A stretch of 64,000 bases of DNA from Actinoplanes flavus (GCF_017592555.1 NZ_JAGFNS010000010.1:141545-205544); one strand, 5' to 3'. Counted from the stretch's first letter, positions 16,998 through 26,558 are shown. The notes: generated from the sequence alone by a model not told the origin. A program made the numbers and translations.

Positions 16998-18521
16998 ATG
17001 CCCCCCACAGGTCACGAAGCCCCGAGAACCGATGCCGGCCGGGCCGCGGGGCGCGGCGTGCTGTTCGCCGCCTGCGTGTCGGCGCTGGTGGTGAACGCGA
17101 ACACCTCGGCCGTCACGATCCTGCTGCCGGCGATCAGCGAGGACGTCGGCGCCCCGATCGACGTGCTCCAGTGGGCGGTCACCGGCTACATGCTGGTCGG
17201 CGCCGCCGTCATCGTCACCTCCGGCGCGCTCGGCGACGTCTTCGGCCGCCGCCGGATCTTCCTCGGCGGCCTGGTCCTGTTTGTGGCGTCCTGCGCCCTG
17301 ATCGCCCTGGCCGGCGACGCGGCCGGGGTGATCGGCGGCCGGATGATCCAGGGCGCCGCCGGCTCCACCATCCTGGCCTGCGGGATGAGCCTGCTGTCGG
17401 TCGGATCGTCCGGCGCCGGGCAGATGCGGGCCATCACCCTGTGGGGCGCGGCATCGGCCATCGGCGCGGCCGTCGGCCCCCTCGTCGGCGGGGTCCTGGT
17501 CGGTACGACCGGCTGGCAGGGACTGTTCTGGATCGACGCGGCGATCGCCGCCGCCTGCATCCCGGTCACCCTGGCCGGCATCGCCGAATCACGCGACCCG
17601 GACCGGTCCCGCTCGATCGACGTGCTCGGCACCGTGCTGGTCGCGGTCGCGCTGGTGCCGCTGGTGCTGGCGCTCAGCGAGGGCGGCGAATGGGGCTGGG
17701 CGTCGGCTCCCACGATCGGCTGCCTGGTGCTGTCGGTCCTCGGCGGGGCGGGATTCGTCGCCGCCGAGCGCCGGGCCACCGCCCCGCTCGTCGACCTGCG
17801 GCTGTTCCGCAACCGGGTGCTGGTCGGGTCGACCATCGCCATCCTGCTCGTGGCCGGGATCATCAACGCGCTGATGTACCTGCTCAGCCTCTACTTCCAG
17901 AACCCGGCCGGATTCGGGATGACGGCCCTGGAGGCGGGTCTGGCCACCCTGCCGGCGGCAGCCGCCATGATCGCGGTGACGCCGTTGATCACCCCGCTGG
18001 CGGTGCGGATCGGCTCGCGGCAGGCGGTCGCCCTCGGCTTCGCCCTGGCGGTGGCCGGCGCCGGCGTCCTGATCCTGGTGACCGCCGGCTGGAGCTACGC
18101 CACGTTCGTGATCCCGCTGATGGTCCTGTCGGTCGGCCTCGGCTTCGCCAACGGGCCGGCCTCGTCGGCCTCCACCTCGGCGGTCTCGGCCGACCAGGTC
18201 GGCCAGGCGTCCGGCATCTCCAACATGGCCCGGTACGTCGGTGGCTCGCTCGCGGTGGCGGCCGCCTCCACGGTCTTCAGCGCGGTGAACGACACGCACG
18301 CCACCGCCGGGGAACCCGCCGGTGACGCCCTGGCCGCCGGCCTCGCCGGTGCGGCGCTGCTGCTGACCGTGCTGGCGGCGGCCGGTGTCGCGCTGGCCGT
18401 CCTGATGGGCCGGCACCGCGGTGACCCGGCGGGCGCCGTGCACCTGGCCGCCGCGGCGGCCGCGACCAGCCACACCATCCCGACCCGCCCGGTCGCGACC
18501 CCCGGAGGTGCCCCGGCATGA
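16998..18521 (+). CDS. MFS exporter, DHA2/EmrB type
   Basis: A 507-aa protein with about 14 hydrophobic segments. Motif A is GALGDVFGRRRIFLGG and motif C is ASAIGAAVGPLVGG. It is likely a proton-driven drug or metabolite exporter with unknown substrate. The stop overlaps the M24 peptidase start by 4 bp (ATGA), an unusual pairing that hints at export of, or resistance to, a proline-containing compound; that is speculation. The C-terminal tail of about 40 residues is Ala/Thr/Pro-rich. Confidence 0.85.
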   Translation: MPPTGHEAPRTDAGRAAGRGVLFAACVSALVVNANTSAVTILLPAISEDVGAPIDVLQWAVTGYMLVGAAVIVTSGALGDVFGRRRIFLGGLVLFVASCALIALAGDAAGVIGGRMIQGAAGSTILACGMSLLSVGSSGAGQMRAITLWGAASAIGAAVGPLVGGVLVGTTGWQGLFWIDAAIAAACIPVTLAGIAESRDPDRSRSIDVLGTVLVAVALVPLVLALSEGGEWGWASAPTIGCLVLSVLGGAGFVAAERRATAPLVDLRLFRNRVLVGSTIAILLVAGIINALMYLLSLYFQNPAGFGMTALEAGLATLPAAAAMIAVTPLITPLAVRIGSRQAVALGFALAVAGAGVLILVTAGWSYATFVIPLMVLSVGLGFANGPASSASTSAVSADQVGQASGISNMARYVGGSLAVAAASTVFSAVNDTHATAGEPAGDALAAGLAGAALLLTVLAAAGVALAVLMGRHRGDPAGAVHLAAAAAATSHTIPTRPVATPGGAPA

Positions 18522-19636
18522 CGCCACGACCGTTCACCACGAAGGACTTCACCGCCCGGATGGAACGGGCGGTCACCCAGGCCGCCGACGCCGGGCTCAC
18601 CGGCCTGCTGGTCACGCCGGGCCCGGATCTCGTGTACTTCACCGGCTACCGGCCCACCGCCATCACCGAGCGGATCACCATGCTGGTGCTGGACCGCGAC
18701 CACGAGCCGCGCCTGATCGTCCCCACCCTGGAACGCGCGGACGCCGAGGCGGCCCCGGGCGCGAGCGCGGTGACGATCAGTGACTGGCGGGACGGCGCCG
18801 ACCCGTACGCGGCCACCGCCCGGCTGCTCGCCGCCGACGGCCGCTACGCCATCTCCGACTCGGCCTGGGCCCTGCACCTGCTGGCCCTGCAACGGGAGGT
18901 GCCGGCGTCCTGGTTCACGTCGATGACCGGAACCCTGCCGATGCTGCGGGCCGTCAAGGACGCCGACGAGATCGAACGGCTGGCCGGCGCCGGGGCGGCC
19001 GCCGACGCCGCGTACGAGGAGATCGTCCGGACCCGGTTCGCCGGCCGGACCGAGCACGCGGTCGGCACCGAGCTGGCCGGGCTGCTCCGCGAACACGGCC
19101 ACAGCCAGGTCGACTTCACCGTCGTCGGGTCCGGGCCGAACGGCGCCGACCCGCACCACGAGATGGGCGACCGGGTGATCGTCGAGGGCGACATGGTGGT
19201 CCTCGACTTCGGCGGGCTCAAGGACGGGTACGGCTCGGACACCACCCGGACCGTGCACGTCGGCGAGCCGACCGGCCCGGAACGGGAGATCCACGACGTG
19301 GTGCGGCACGCCCAGCAGGCCGCCTTCGAAGCCGTCCGTCCCGGCGTGACCTGTGCGGACATCGACCGGGTGGCCCGCACGGTGATCGAGGACGCCGGGT
19401 ACGGGCCGCACTTCATCCACCGCACCGGCCACGGCATCGGCCTGACCACCCACGAGCCGCCGTACCTGGTCGAGGGGGAGACGCGCCCGCTGGTCCCCGG
19501 AATGTGCTTCTCCATCGAACCGGGGATCTACCTGCCCGGCCGGTTCGGCGTGCGGATCGAGGACATCGTCACGGTCACCGGCAACGGTGGCCGCCGCTTC
19601 AACAACACCAGCCGTGAGATGCGGATCGTCGCCTGA
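18518..19636 (+). CDS. M24-family Xaa-Pro aminopeptidase
   Basis: A 372-aa creatinase-fold metallopeptidase. The N-terminal domain (about 1-150) contains GPDLVYFTGYRP. The pita-bread domain carries all five ligand motifs: LDFGGLKDGYGSDTTRT (two Asp), HRTGHGIGL (His), SIEPGIY (Glu) and GVRIEDIVTVT (Glu). This is the Xaa-Pro dipeptidase/aminopeptidase (PepQ/PepP-like) signature. It is coupled to the MFS exporter by a 4-bp overlap. Confidence 0.9.
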   Translation: MTPRPFTTKDFTARMERAVTQAADAGLTGLLVTPGPDLVYFTGYRPTAITERITMLVLDRDHEPRLIVPTLERADAEAAPGASAVTISDWRDGADPYAATARLLAADGRYAISDSAWALHLLALQREVPASWFTSMTGTLPMLRAVKDADEIERLAGAGAAADAAYEEIVRTRFAGRTEHAVGTELAGLLREHGHSQVDFTVVGSGPNGADPHHEMGDRVIVEGDMVVLDFGGLKDGYGSDTTRTVHVGEPTGPEREIHDVVRHAQQAAFEAVRPGVTCADIDRVARTVIEDAGYGPHFIHRTGHGIGLTTHEPPYLVEGETRPLVPGMCFSIEPGIYLPGRFGVRIEDIVTVTGNGGRRFNNTSREMRIVA

Positions 19637-19661
19637 CCGGAAGTCCGAACTGGGAGTGGAC

Positions 19662-20675
19662 ATGATGCAACGGGCACACCGGCCGGCCGCCGCGGCGGCC
19701 GTATTCCTCTGCCTGCTGGCGACGGCGGCCTGCGGCGGTGAGGGGGAGAACCAGACGTTGCCGTCGACCCGGCCGTCGATCGAGCGCACCGCCGGCGAGG
19801 AGCCCGCTGATACGGCGGAACCGACCCGGACCCGTACCGAGAAGCCGGAACCGACCCGGACCACCGAGAAACCGGAACCGACCGGCGAACCGGAACCGAC
19901 CCGGACCGGCCAGCAACCGCAGGAGCCTGAGGAGACCCCGGAGAAGCCGTCCACCACCAAGGTGGAGGTGACGGTGACCGTGGTGCCGCCCAAGACCACC
20001 ACACCGACCACGGAGGCCACCACGCCGACGCCGGCGGCCACCTCGTCGTCGGCCGCGGTGGTGCCGATCGCCGCCGAGGACGACTCCGGTGGCGTCTGGG
20101 GCTGGATCCTGCTGTTCCTGCTGTTCGCCGGGCTGGCCGCCGCGCTGCTGATCAGCCGCTCCCGGCGGACGGCGACCTGGGACGCCGAGGCGGGCACCCT
20201 GTCGGCCGAGACCCGCATGGTCACCGAGGCGCGGCTGACGCCGGTGCTGGCCACCGCCGATCCGGTCCAGCGGGCGAACACCTGGCCGCGGGTCCGCGCC
20301 GACCTGGCCGCGCTGATCGCCGGCTGGGGCCGGCTGTCCACCCAGCCCTCGGACGCCGCCCGGCAGGCCCGGGCCACCGGGATCGCGGTGCTGCTGCGCG
20401 ATCTCACGGCGGCCGTCGACGCGGAGAACGAGGCGCTCGCCTCGGGACGCGACTGGCGTGTGCTCCGGCCCCAGGTCGAGGAGATCCTGGACGGCCTGGA
20501 CGCGGCGATCACCCCACCCGGCCCGCAGGCCCCGTCGGCCGGTGGTCCGCCGCCCGGTGGTCCGCCCTACGGTGGCCCGCAGCCCGGTGGCCCGTCGCCC
20601 AGTGGTCCGCCGCCCGGTGGTCCGCCCTACGGTGGCCCGCCGCCCAGCGGCCCGCCGCCCACCTCCTACCCGTGA
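19662..20675 (+). CDS. Lipoprotein with Thr/Pro linker, TM helix and Gly-Pro tail
   Basis: A 337-aa protein in four parts: a signal peptide with lipobox ending LLATAAC; a low-complexity Thr/Pro/Glu linker with repeated EPTRT units (about 40-140); one transmembrane helix (WGWILLFLLFAGLAAALLI, about 147-166) followed by a helical domain to about 290; and a tail of repeated PPGGPPYGGP units. Having both a lipobox and a later membrane helix is odd. If lipidated, the linker would be outside and the helical domain inside. No family recognised. It follows the M24 gene by 25 bp and ends at a strong terminator. Confidence 0.7.
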   Translation: MMQRAHRPAAAAAVFLCLLATAACGGEGENQTLPSTRPSIERTAGEEPADTAEPTRTRTEKPEPTRTTEKPEPTGEPEPTRTGQQPQEPEETPEKPSTTKVEVTVTVVPPKTTTPTTEATTPTPAATSSSAAVVPIAAEDDSGGVWGWILLFLLFAGLAAALLISRSRRTATWDAEAGTLSAETRMVTEARLTPVLATADPVQRANTWPRVRADLAALIAGWGRLSTQPSDAARQARATGIAVLLRDLTAAVDAENEALASGRDWRVLRPQVEEILDGLDAAITPPGPQAPSAGGPPPGGPPYGGPQPGGPSPSGPPPGGPPYGGPPPSGPPPTSYP

Positions 20676-20702
20676 CCTGTCGCTGATCCGGGGCGTTGTC
20701 GA

Positions 20703-20740
20703 CCGGAGTGACGGCCCGTGGCGGCGGGCCGTCACTCCGG
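20703..20740. terminator. Bidirectional terminator hairpin
   Basis: A perfect 16-bp stem (CCGGAGTGACGGCCCG and its complement) with a 6-nt loop separates the convergent lipoprotein and FGGY-kinase genes. Confidence 0.85.
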
Positions 20741-20743
20741 AGG

Positions 20744-22336
20744 TCAGCCGGCCGGGCGGTTGAGTCGCCGGTACACCGGCGCGAGGCGGTGGTGCAGCTC
20801 CTGGTAGATGTCGTAGATCTCGCCGTAGCGGGCGTGATCCGGGCCGGGGGTGAAGACGTGATCGTTGCGGCTCAGCGCGGGGATGTCGTCGAACGCGATC
20901 ATCCCGGCGCCGACCGCGCCGATCCAGCCGGCGCCCCGGGCGTTCACGGTCACCGGGTTGGCGTCCCGGCGGATCTCGTGGCCGAGCACGTCGGCGAAGA
21001 TCTGGCACCACGAGTCGGAGCGGGCCGCGCCACCGGTGATGACCATCGACTCCACCGGCGCGCCGAGGAACCGGTCGACGGCCCCGGCCAGCCACCGGGT
21101 GTTCAGCGCGACGCCCTCGAAGACGGCCCGCAGCAGGTCGGACCGGGTGGTGTCGAGGGAGATGTTGAGGAACGCGGCGCGCAGGTTCGGATCGTCGACC
21201 GGCGCGCGTTCGCCGTACAGCCAGGGGGTGTAGAGGACGCCGTTCGCGCCGGGCGGGACCATCGGGATGATCTTGTCGAAGGCGTCGAAGATGGTGCCCT
21301 CGTCACGGCTCACGTGGCCGGCGCTGACGATCGGGTCGTCGTACTCCACGATCTTGTCGCGCAGCCAGGTGAGGTTGGCGCCGGCGGTCGCCTGGAGCGC
21401 GGTCATCAGGTAGCGGTCCGGGATGGCGCACGGGATCGACGCGATGCCGGTCCGGATGTCGGTCTTCTTTCGCGGGACGTGCGCGGCGATCCAGGACGAC
21501 GTGCCCAGATACAGATGGGGCTCGTTGTCCCGGATGGTGCCCGCCCCGATGGCGGCGGCGGTGTTGTCGATGGCGCCCGCCACGACCCGCACCGATCGGG
21601 GGAGGCCGAGGTGATCGGCAGCTTGGGGGGAAAGCGTGCCGATCACCTCGGTGCATGCCACGATCGGCGGGAACTTGTCCGCGTCGATCCCGCTGGCGGC
21701 GACCAGCGCGGGAGCGTACCGGATGGCGGGAGCCCTCCGGTTGTCGGTGACCCACGAGGTGAGGATCGAGTCGACGGTCGCCACCGTGCGGCCGGTGAGT
21801 TTCAGGTTGATCCAGTCGAGGACGTTGAGGAACGTCTTGGTCCGCGCGTAGACGTCCGGCATGTCGTCGCGGATCAGCAGCATGTGCGCGGCCGGGTCCT
21901 TGCCGGTCACCGACGGCATGCCGCCGGTGAGCCGCAGCCAGCGGGCGATCCGGCGCACCGAGATGCCGTCGACCGCCGGGAAACCGCCGAACTGCCGCCG
22001 CAGGTGGGTGGCCCCGCGCATGTCGAGCCAGCTGATGCACCGGGTGAGCGGCTCCCCGGCCGCGTCCACCGCGATGGTGCCCTCGCCCTGCGTCGACGAG
22101 CAGACGGTGGTCACCGCGCGCAGATGATCCGGGAAGGCCCGGCCCAGGTCGGCGACCACCTCGGCGAGGGCGTCCCACCAGGCGACCGGGTCCTGCTCGG
22201 CGCCGCCGCCGGGCAGGACGACCAGCGGGACCGGCCGCTCGGCCCAGCCGGTCACCGTCCCGTCGGCCGCGACGAGCGCGGCCTTCATCCCCGAGGTCCC
22301 GAGGTCGATCGCCAGGATCTGCGGCGGAATGGCCAC
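20744..22336 (-). CDS. FGGY-family carbohydrate kinase
   Basis: A 530-aa sugar kinase. The N-terminal phosphate motif is AIDLGTSGMKAALV; the second domain has AGAIDNTAAAIGAGT and the FGGY-type signature around MVITGGAARSDSWCQIF. It is closest in look to xylulokinase or erythritol-kinase-like members, but the substrate cannot be fixed. It starts with GTG immediately after the TAA of the aldolase/aminotransferase fusion, so the two are one operon and probably act on successive intermediates. The PucR regulator is divergent from the operon. Confidence 0.85.
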   Translation of the reverse strand: MAIPPQILAIDLGTSGMKAALVAADGTVTGWAERPVPLVVLPGGGAEQDPVAWWDALAEVVADLGRAFPDHLRAVTTVCSSTQGEGTIAVDAAGEPLTRCISWLDMRGATHLRRQFGGFPAVDGISVRRIARWLRLTGGMPSVTGKDPAAHMLLIRDDMPDVYARTKTFLNVLDWINLKLTGRTVATVDSILTSWVTDNRRAPAIRYAPALVAASGIDADKFPPIVACTEVIGTLSPQAADHLGLPRSVRVVAGAIDNTAAAIGAGTIRDNEPHLYLGTSSWIAAHVPRKKTDIRTGIASIPCAIPDRYLMTALQATAGANLTWLRDKIVEYDDPIVSAGHVSRDEGTIFDAFDKIIPMVPPGANGVLYTPWLYGERAPVDDPNLRAAFLNISLDTTRSDLLRAVFEGVALNTRWLAGAVDRFLGAPVESMVITGGAARSDSWCQIFADVLGHEIRRDANPVTVNARGAGWIGAVGAGMIAFDDIPALSRNDHVFTPGPDHARYGEIYDIYQELHHRLAPVYRRLNRPAG

Positions 22337-24556
22337 TTACACTCCCTCGACCAGCGCGAAGACCTGGTCGAACCGGGCGAGGGCGTCGTCGATGACCTCG
22401 TCGGTGTCGGCCATCGACGTGTACATCCGCGAGCCGGCCAGCGTGATGATGCCGTGGGCGGCGTAGGCCGCGCCCATCTGCTCCATCACCTGCTTGCGGC
22501 CCTTGTTCTCCTTGAACAGCTTGACCGGGTTGCGCATGTCCAGCATCAGCACGCCGCTGGACTGCAGGTGCACGATGGAACCCTGGTTGTAGGCCACGTA
22601 CGGCAGACCGTACTTGTCGATCAGGCGCTGGAGGCCACGGGTCAGCCGGTCACCGGCCTTACCGGCGATCACCGGAGCGTTGGTGCGGGCCATCTCCTGA
22701 ATGGCGAAGTAGCCGGCCGCGCAGGACAGCGGGTTCGCCGACAGGGTGCCGCCGACCTGGATGTGGGCGCCGTGCTTGCCGTCCAGCCCGGAGCCGAAGA
22801 CCGCCATGACGTCGGCCCGGCCGCCGACCCCGCCGGCCATCGGGTAGCCACCGGAGACGGCCTTGCCCAGCACGGTCAGGTCGGGCGTCACGCCGAAGTA
22901 GCCGGCGGCGCCGCCCAGGCCGGTCCGGAAGCCGGTCACCACCTCGTCGAAGATCAGCAGCGCGCCGAACTCGTCGCACAGCTTGCGGACGGCGGCGTTG
23001 TAGCCCTTCGGGACCGGGCGGGTGCCGGACTCCGGGCCGAGCGGCTCCACCACGACCGCGGCGGTGCCGCCGCGCAGCCTGTTCTCGATCAGCTTGCGCT
23101 TGAGCAGGCCGAGGTCGTGCGGGAACGCCTCCCGGGTGCGGCCGGTGGCGCCCCACGGGATGCCCTTGGCGTTCATCCGGAACGAGCCGGGGACGCGCAG
23201 GCCGTAGACCATCGTGTCGGACCAGCCGTGGTAGGCGCCGCCGACCTTGATCACCATCTTCTTCCCGGTGTACGCCCGGGCCGCGCGCACCGCCGCCATG
23301 ACCGCCTCGGTGCCGGAGCCCAGCGACCGGTACATCTCGATGTGCGGCATGTACTGGTGGATGATGTCGGCGAGCTTCAGCTCGTACTCGTGGAAGAGGC
23401 CGGTGACCGGCCCGGATTCGCGGATCACCTCGGCCACCCGCTCGTTGACCGGGGCGTAGTTGCTGCCCAGGATGGTGGGGCCGCCGGCCTGGAGGAAGTC
23501 GATGTAGACGTTGCCGTCGCGGTCGGTCAGGTAGGCGCCCTCGGCCTTGTCGATCGCCAGCGGGAACGGGTAGTTGAACGCCAGGTTGTGCTGGACGCCG
23601 CCGGGGATCCGCTTCTTGGCCCGCTCGGTGATCTCCTTGCTGGCGGTGCACTTGGTCTCGAAGTAGTTCAGCGTGTCGAGCAGGGCGTCGTGGCGCAGCC
23701 CGCGCATCGGCTGGGCCACGAGGGCCTTCAGCCGGCGCAGGGTGTCGTCGACGTCGAGATACTCACTGATCGAGTAGCCGAGGTCAGCGGACGTCTCGTA
23801 CGTCTTCGGGGCCTCGGTCGCGGCGGACGGCAGCTCCTCGTCGTCGGGCACCCGGACCGGCTCGACCGCCTCGGTGATCTGCGCCGCGATCCGCTTCTCG
23901 TCCTTCTTCAGCTTGCTGAACGCGATCTCCCGGATCGTGTCCGGGATCGTGTAGACCTTGCCAGCCTCCGAGGTGAGCGCCATCAGGTAGGCGATCGACA
24001 CCTTCTCCAGCAGCGCCATGTTGAACACCGCGCGATCCGGGTCGGTGCCCAGCGCCACCACGCCGTGGTTGGCGATGATGAACGCGTTGTCGCCGCTCGC
24101 CACCTTCTTCTGCACGTTCTTCGCGAGGAAGCCGGTGCCCGACGGCGCGTAGTCGATGATCGCCACCTCCTTGCCGAGGAAGCGGACCTGCTCGTCGGTG
24201 AGCGCCGGGATCGGCTTGCGCAGGAAGGCGAGGGCCGACGCGTACGGCTGGTGGGTGTGGACGATCGCATTGACGTCCGGCCGCTCGCGGTAGACGTTGG
24301 CGTGCATGCCGCACTCGATCGACGGGACCAGGCCGCCGGCGCCACCGGGGTCGGGCACGTGCTTGCCGTCGAAGTCGACGATGCAGATGTCCTCCACCCG
24401 CATCCGGTCGTAGTCGTAGTTGCTCGGCGTCACGGCGTAGAGCTGGTGACCCGGGATCCGGACCGAGACGTTGCCCTCGGTCGCCTTGAGATAGCCGCGG
24501 TCGAGCATCGTCCGGCACATGTCGACCACGTGCTGGCGGGACAGACGGTGTTTCAC
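22337..24556 (-). CDS. Class II aldolase / class III aminotransferase fusion
   Basis: A 739-aa two-enzyme chain. Residues about 1-205 form a class II aldolase/adducin domain with TEGNVSVRIPG and zinc histidines in VHTHQPYAS and ANHGVVALG. A charged linker of about 80 residues follows. Residues about 300-735 form a PLP aminotransferase like glutamate-1-semialdehyde aminomutase: GGAYHGWSDT, IFDEVVTGFR (PLP-ring Asp) and LGKAVSGGYPM (Schiff-base Lys). Each half looks intact. The fusion suggests that cleavage of a phosphorylated sugar and transamination of an aldehyde are linked. GTG 24556 fits the start of the aldolase domain; the frame extends further up without a family match. Confidence 0.85.
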   Translation of the reverse strand: MKHRLSRQHVVDMCRTMLDRGYLKATEGNVSVRIPGHQLYAVTPSNYDYDRMRVEDICIVDFDGKHVPDPGGAGGLVPSIECGMHANVYRERPDVNAIVHTHQPYASALAFLRKPIPALTDEQVRFLGKEVAIIDYAPSGTGFLAKNVQKKVASGDNAFIIANHGVVALGTDPDRAVFNMALLEKVSIAYLMALTSEAGKVYTIPDTIREIAFSKLKKDEKRIAAQITEAVEPVRVPDDEELPSAATEAPKTYETSADLGYSISEYLDVDDTLRRLKALVAQPMRGLRHDALLDTLNYFETKCTASKEITERAKKRIPGGVQHNLAFNYPFPLAIDKAEGAYLTDRDGNVYIDFLQAGGPTILGSNYAPVNERVAEVIRESGPVTGLFHEYELKLADIIHQYMPHIEMYRSLGSGTEAVMAAVRAARAYTGKKMVIKVGGAYHGWSDTMVYGLRVPGSFRMNAKGIPWGATGRTREAFPHDLGLLKRKLIENRLRGGTAAVVVEPLGPESGTRPVPKGYNAAVRKLCDEFGALLIFDEVVTGFRTGLGGAAGYFGVTPDLTVLGKAVSGGYPMAGGVGGRADVMAVFGSGLDGKHGAHIQVGGTLSANPLSCAAGYFAIQEMARTNAPVIAGKAGDRLTRGLQRLIDKYGLPYVAYNQGSIVHLQSSGVLMLDMRNPVKLFKENKGRKQVMEQMGAAYAAHGIITLAGSRMYTSMADTDEVIDDALARFDQVFALVEGV

Positions 24557-24683
24557 AGGCGGGGTTCCGATCCGTGCGGGGGACTTACCGGACCATCGTC
24601 GTCCCGAGTCCCGGACGAAGCATCGTCGGCGAACCAGCAAGAATTCCTCGTCGCTTTATCACCGGGTGACAAAATCGGGGGCG

Positions 24684-25832
24684 ATGAACACCCCCTGGCA
24701 GAACCTGCCCACCGATCTGGCCGTCGCGATGCGCCCGCGCCTGCCCGCCGCCGTCCGCGAGATCGCCACCGCGGTCCGGGAGAGCCCCGGCGCGGGGGCC
24801 GGCGAGAAGTTCGAACGCGACGTGCGTACCGCCGTGACGGTGGCCCTGGACCGGTTCCTCGACCTGGCCGGCACCCGGGAGCCGGCGCTGCCGCCACGGA
24901 TCCGCGAGGTCTTCGTGGCCCTGGGCGCGGCCGAGGCCCGGGAGAACCGCGGCCCGGAGACCCTGCTCGCCTCGCTGCGGATCGCCGCCCGCCTGCTGCT
25001 GCGGACCGCCACCGAGGCGCTCGGCGAGTTGCGGCCGGTCAGCGTCGCCGAGGTGATCGACCTGTCCGACGCCGCCAGCGCGTTCATCGACGAGCTGGCC
25101 ACCGCCTGCACCGACGGTCTGGCCCGCCAGCTGCGTGAGCAGGCCGGCGAGGGGGACCGGCGCCGCCGCCAGGTGGCCGACCTGTTGCTGGCCGGCGGCA
25201 GTTCGCCCGAGGTGGTCCGGGAGGCCGCCGCCGGGATCGGCTGGCCCGGGGTGGACACCGTCGTGCCGGTGCTGCTGCCGCCGGACCAGGCCCGCGACGC
25301 CCGATTCCGGTTCGGCGCCGACGGGGTGGTCGCCGAGCGCGGCCGGGACGCCGTGCTGCTGCTGCGCGCCGGGGCCCGGTCCGAGCGGGCGGCGCTCACC
25401 GAGGCGCTGCACGGCCGGGAGGCGGTGGTCGGCCCGGCCCTGCACTGGACCGAGGCGCCGCAGGCGGTGCGGCTCGCCGAGCGGACCGCCGAACTGGTCA
25501 TGCCCGGCGCCGAGCCAATCTTCGCCGACGACCATTTCGCGGTCCTGGCGCTGCGCGGCGAGCCGGCCGCGCTGCCGGTGCTGACCGCCCGGCGGCTCGC
25601 CCCGCTGGCCGGGCTGCGTTCCGGCCAGCGGGAGGCGTTCCTGGTCACCCTGGAGAGCTGGCTGCGTCACTGGGGTTCGCGTTCGGCGGTCGCGGCCGAG
25701 CTGTTCGTGCACCCGCAGACGGTCAGCTACCGCCTCAACCGCCTCCGTGAACTGCTCGGCGACGACCTGGACGATCCGCGCGCCCGTTTCGAGCTGCTGC
25801 TGGTGCTGACCTACCGCTCCGGTACGCCCTGA
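24684..25832 (+). CDS. PucR-type transcriptional regulator
   Basis: A 382-aa regulator with a long N-terminal helical sensor part, a GGDEF-like degenerate middle region and a C-terminal PucR helix-turn-helix (WGSRSAVAAELFVHPQTVSY, then RLNRLRELLGDDLDDPRARF). Such CdaR/PucR regulators usually control a neighbouring catabolic operon. The gene is divergent from the aldolase/kinase operon, with 127 bp between starts, so it probably senses a substrate of that pathway. ATG 24684 follows ATCGGGGGCG. Confidence 0.85.
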   Translation: MNTPWQNLPTDLAVAMRPRLPAAVREIATAVRESPGAGAGEKFERDVRTAVTVALDRFLDLAGTREPALPPRIREVFVALGAAEARENRGPETLLASLRIAARLLLRTATEALGELRPVSVAEVIDLSDAASAFIDELATACTDGLARQLREQAGEGDRRRRQVADLLLAGGSSPEVVREAAAGIGWPGVDTVVPVLLPPDQARDARFRFGADGVVAERGRDAVLLLRAGARSERAALTEALHGREAVVGPALHWTEAPQAVRLAERTAELVMPGAEPIFADDHFAVLALRGEPAALPVLTARRLAPLAGLRSGQREAFLVTLESWLRHWGSRSAVAAELFVHPQTVSYRLNRLRELLGDDLDDPRARFELLLVLTYRSGTP

Positions 25833-25858
25833 CCAGGGGCCCGGTTGCGGCCTTCTTC

Positions 25859-25901
25859 TGAACCGTGGTTCACTTCTTGCCTTGCATTGAATCCGGATTC
25901 A
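25859..25901. promoter_or_regulatory. Pair of TetR-type palindromic operators
   Basis: TGAACCGTGGTTCA (25859-25872) and TGAATCCGGATTCA (25888-25901, a perfect palindrome) are two 14-bp sites with centres 29 bp apart, just upstream of a TetR gene. They share arms TGAAYC/GRTTCA. Autoregulation of the TetR-patatin-dehydrogenase operon is the simplest reading. Confidence 0.75.
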
Positions 25902-25919
25902 TAGCTTGGGGGCCTCCGG

Positions 25920-26558
25920 ATGCCATACCGGCAAACCGCACTGACCAGGAAGAACGCCGAGGACAAGCGGGACGGGTTCCTGCGTGCCGCGCGGGCGCTC
26001 GTCGCGGCGGACGGCTTCAAGGCGGCCACCGTCGCCGCGATCGCCGCCCGCTGCCAGGCCAGCGTCGGGTCGGTGTACTCGTACTTCGACGGCCGCGACC
26101 GGCTGCTCGCCGAGGTGTTCCGCAGCGCCGCCACGCACGAGATCGACCTGGTCCGGCTCGCCGTCTCGGACGCCGGGCAGCGGGCCTCGGAGCGGATCGA
26201 CGAGCTGGTCCGGATCTTCTCGACCCGGGCGCTGCACGGCCGGCGGATGGCGTGGGCCCTGCTGTTCGAGCCGGTCAGCCCGGTGGTCGAGGCGGAGCGG
26301 CTGGTCTACCGGCGGTCCTACACCGACATCGGCGAGCAGATCATCGCCGACGGGCTGGCCGGTGGCGAGTTCGTCCCGCAGGACCCGCGGCTCGCCTCGT
26401 CGGCGGTGATGGGCGCGATCTCCGAGGCCCTGGTCGGCTGGATCCGCCCGGACAGCCCGGAACCGTCCGACGAGACCCAGACCGCGGTGGTCGACGGGAT
26501 CCGCTCGTTCTGCTTCCGCGCGCTCGGCGTACCGATGATGTCTGGAGGAATCCGATGA
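25920..26558 (+). CDS. TetR-family regulator
   Basis: A 212-aa regulator with an N-terminal TetR helix-turn-helix (TVAAIAARCQASVGSVYSYF) and a helical ligand domain. Operon partners are acyl-thioester and lipid enzymes, so the ligand may be a fatty acyl-CoA; that is inference. GGGGG lies 8-13 bp before the ATG. The stop overlaps the next start (ATGA). Two palindromes at 25859-25901 are its likely binding sites. Confidence 0.9.
   Translation: MPYRQTALTRKNAEDKRDGFLRAARALVAADGFKAATVAAIAARCQASVGSVYSYFDGRDRLLAEVFRSAATHEIDLVRLAVSDAGQRASERIDELVRIFSTRALHGRRMAWALLFEPVSPVVEAERLVYRRSYTDIGEQIIADGLAGGEFVPQDPRLASSAVMGAISEALVGWIRPDSPEPSDETQTAVVDGIRSFCFRALGVPMMSGGIR

Noticed and set aside
20696..25138. A 1480-codon plus-strand open frame
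   Set aside because: It is antisense to the FGGY kinase and aldolase/aminotransferase genes and has no family motifs; long antisense frames are expected at this GC content.
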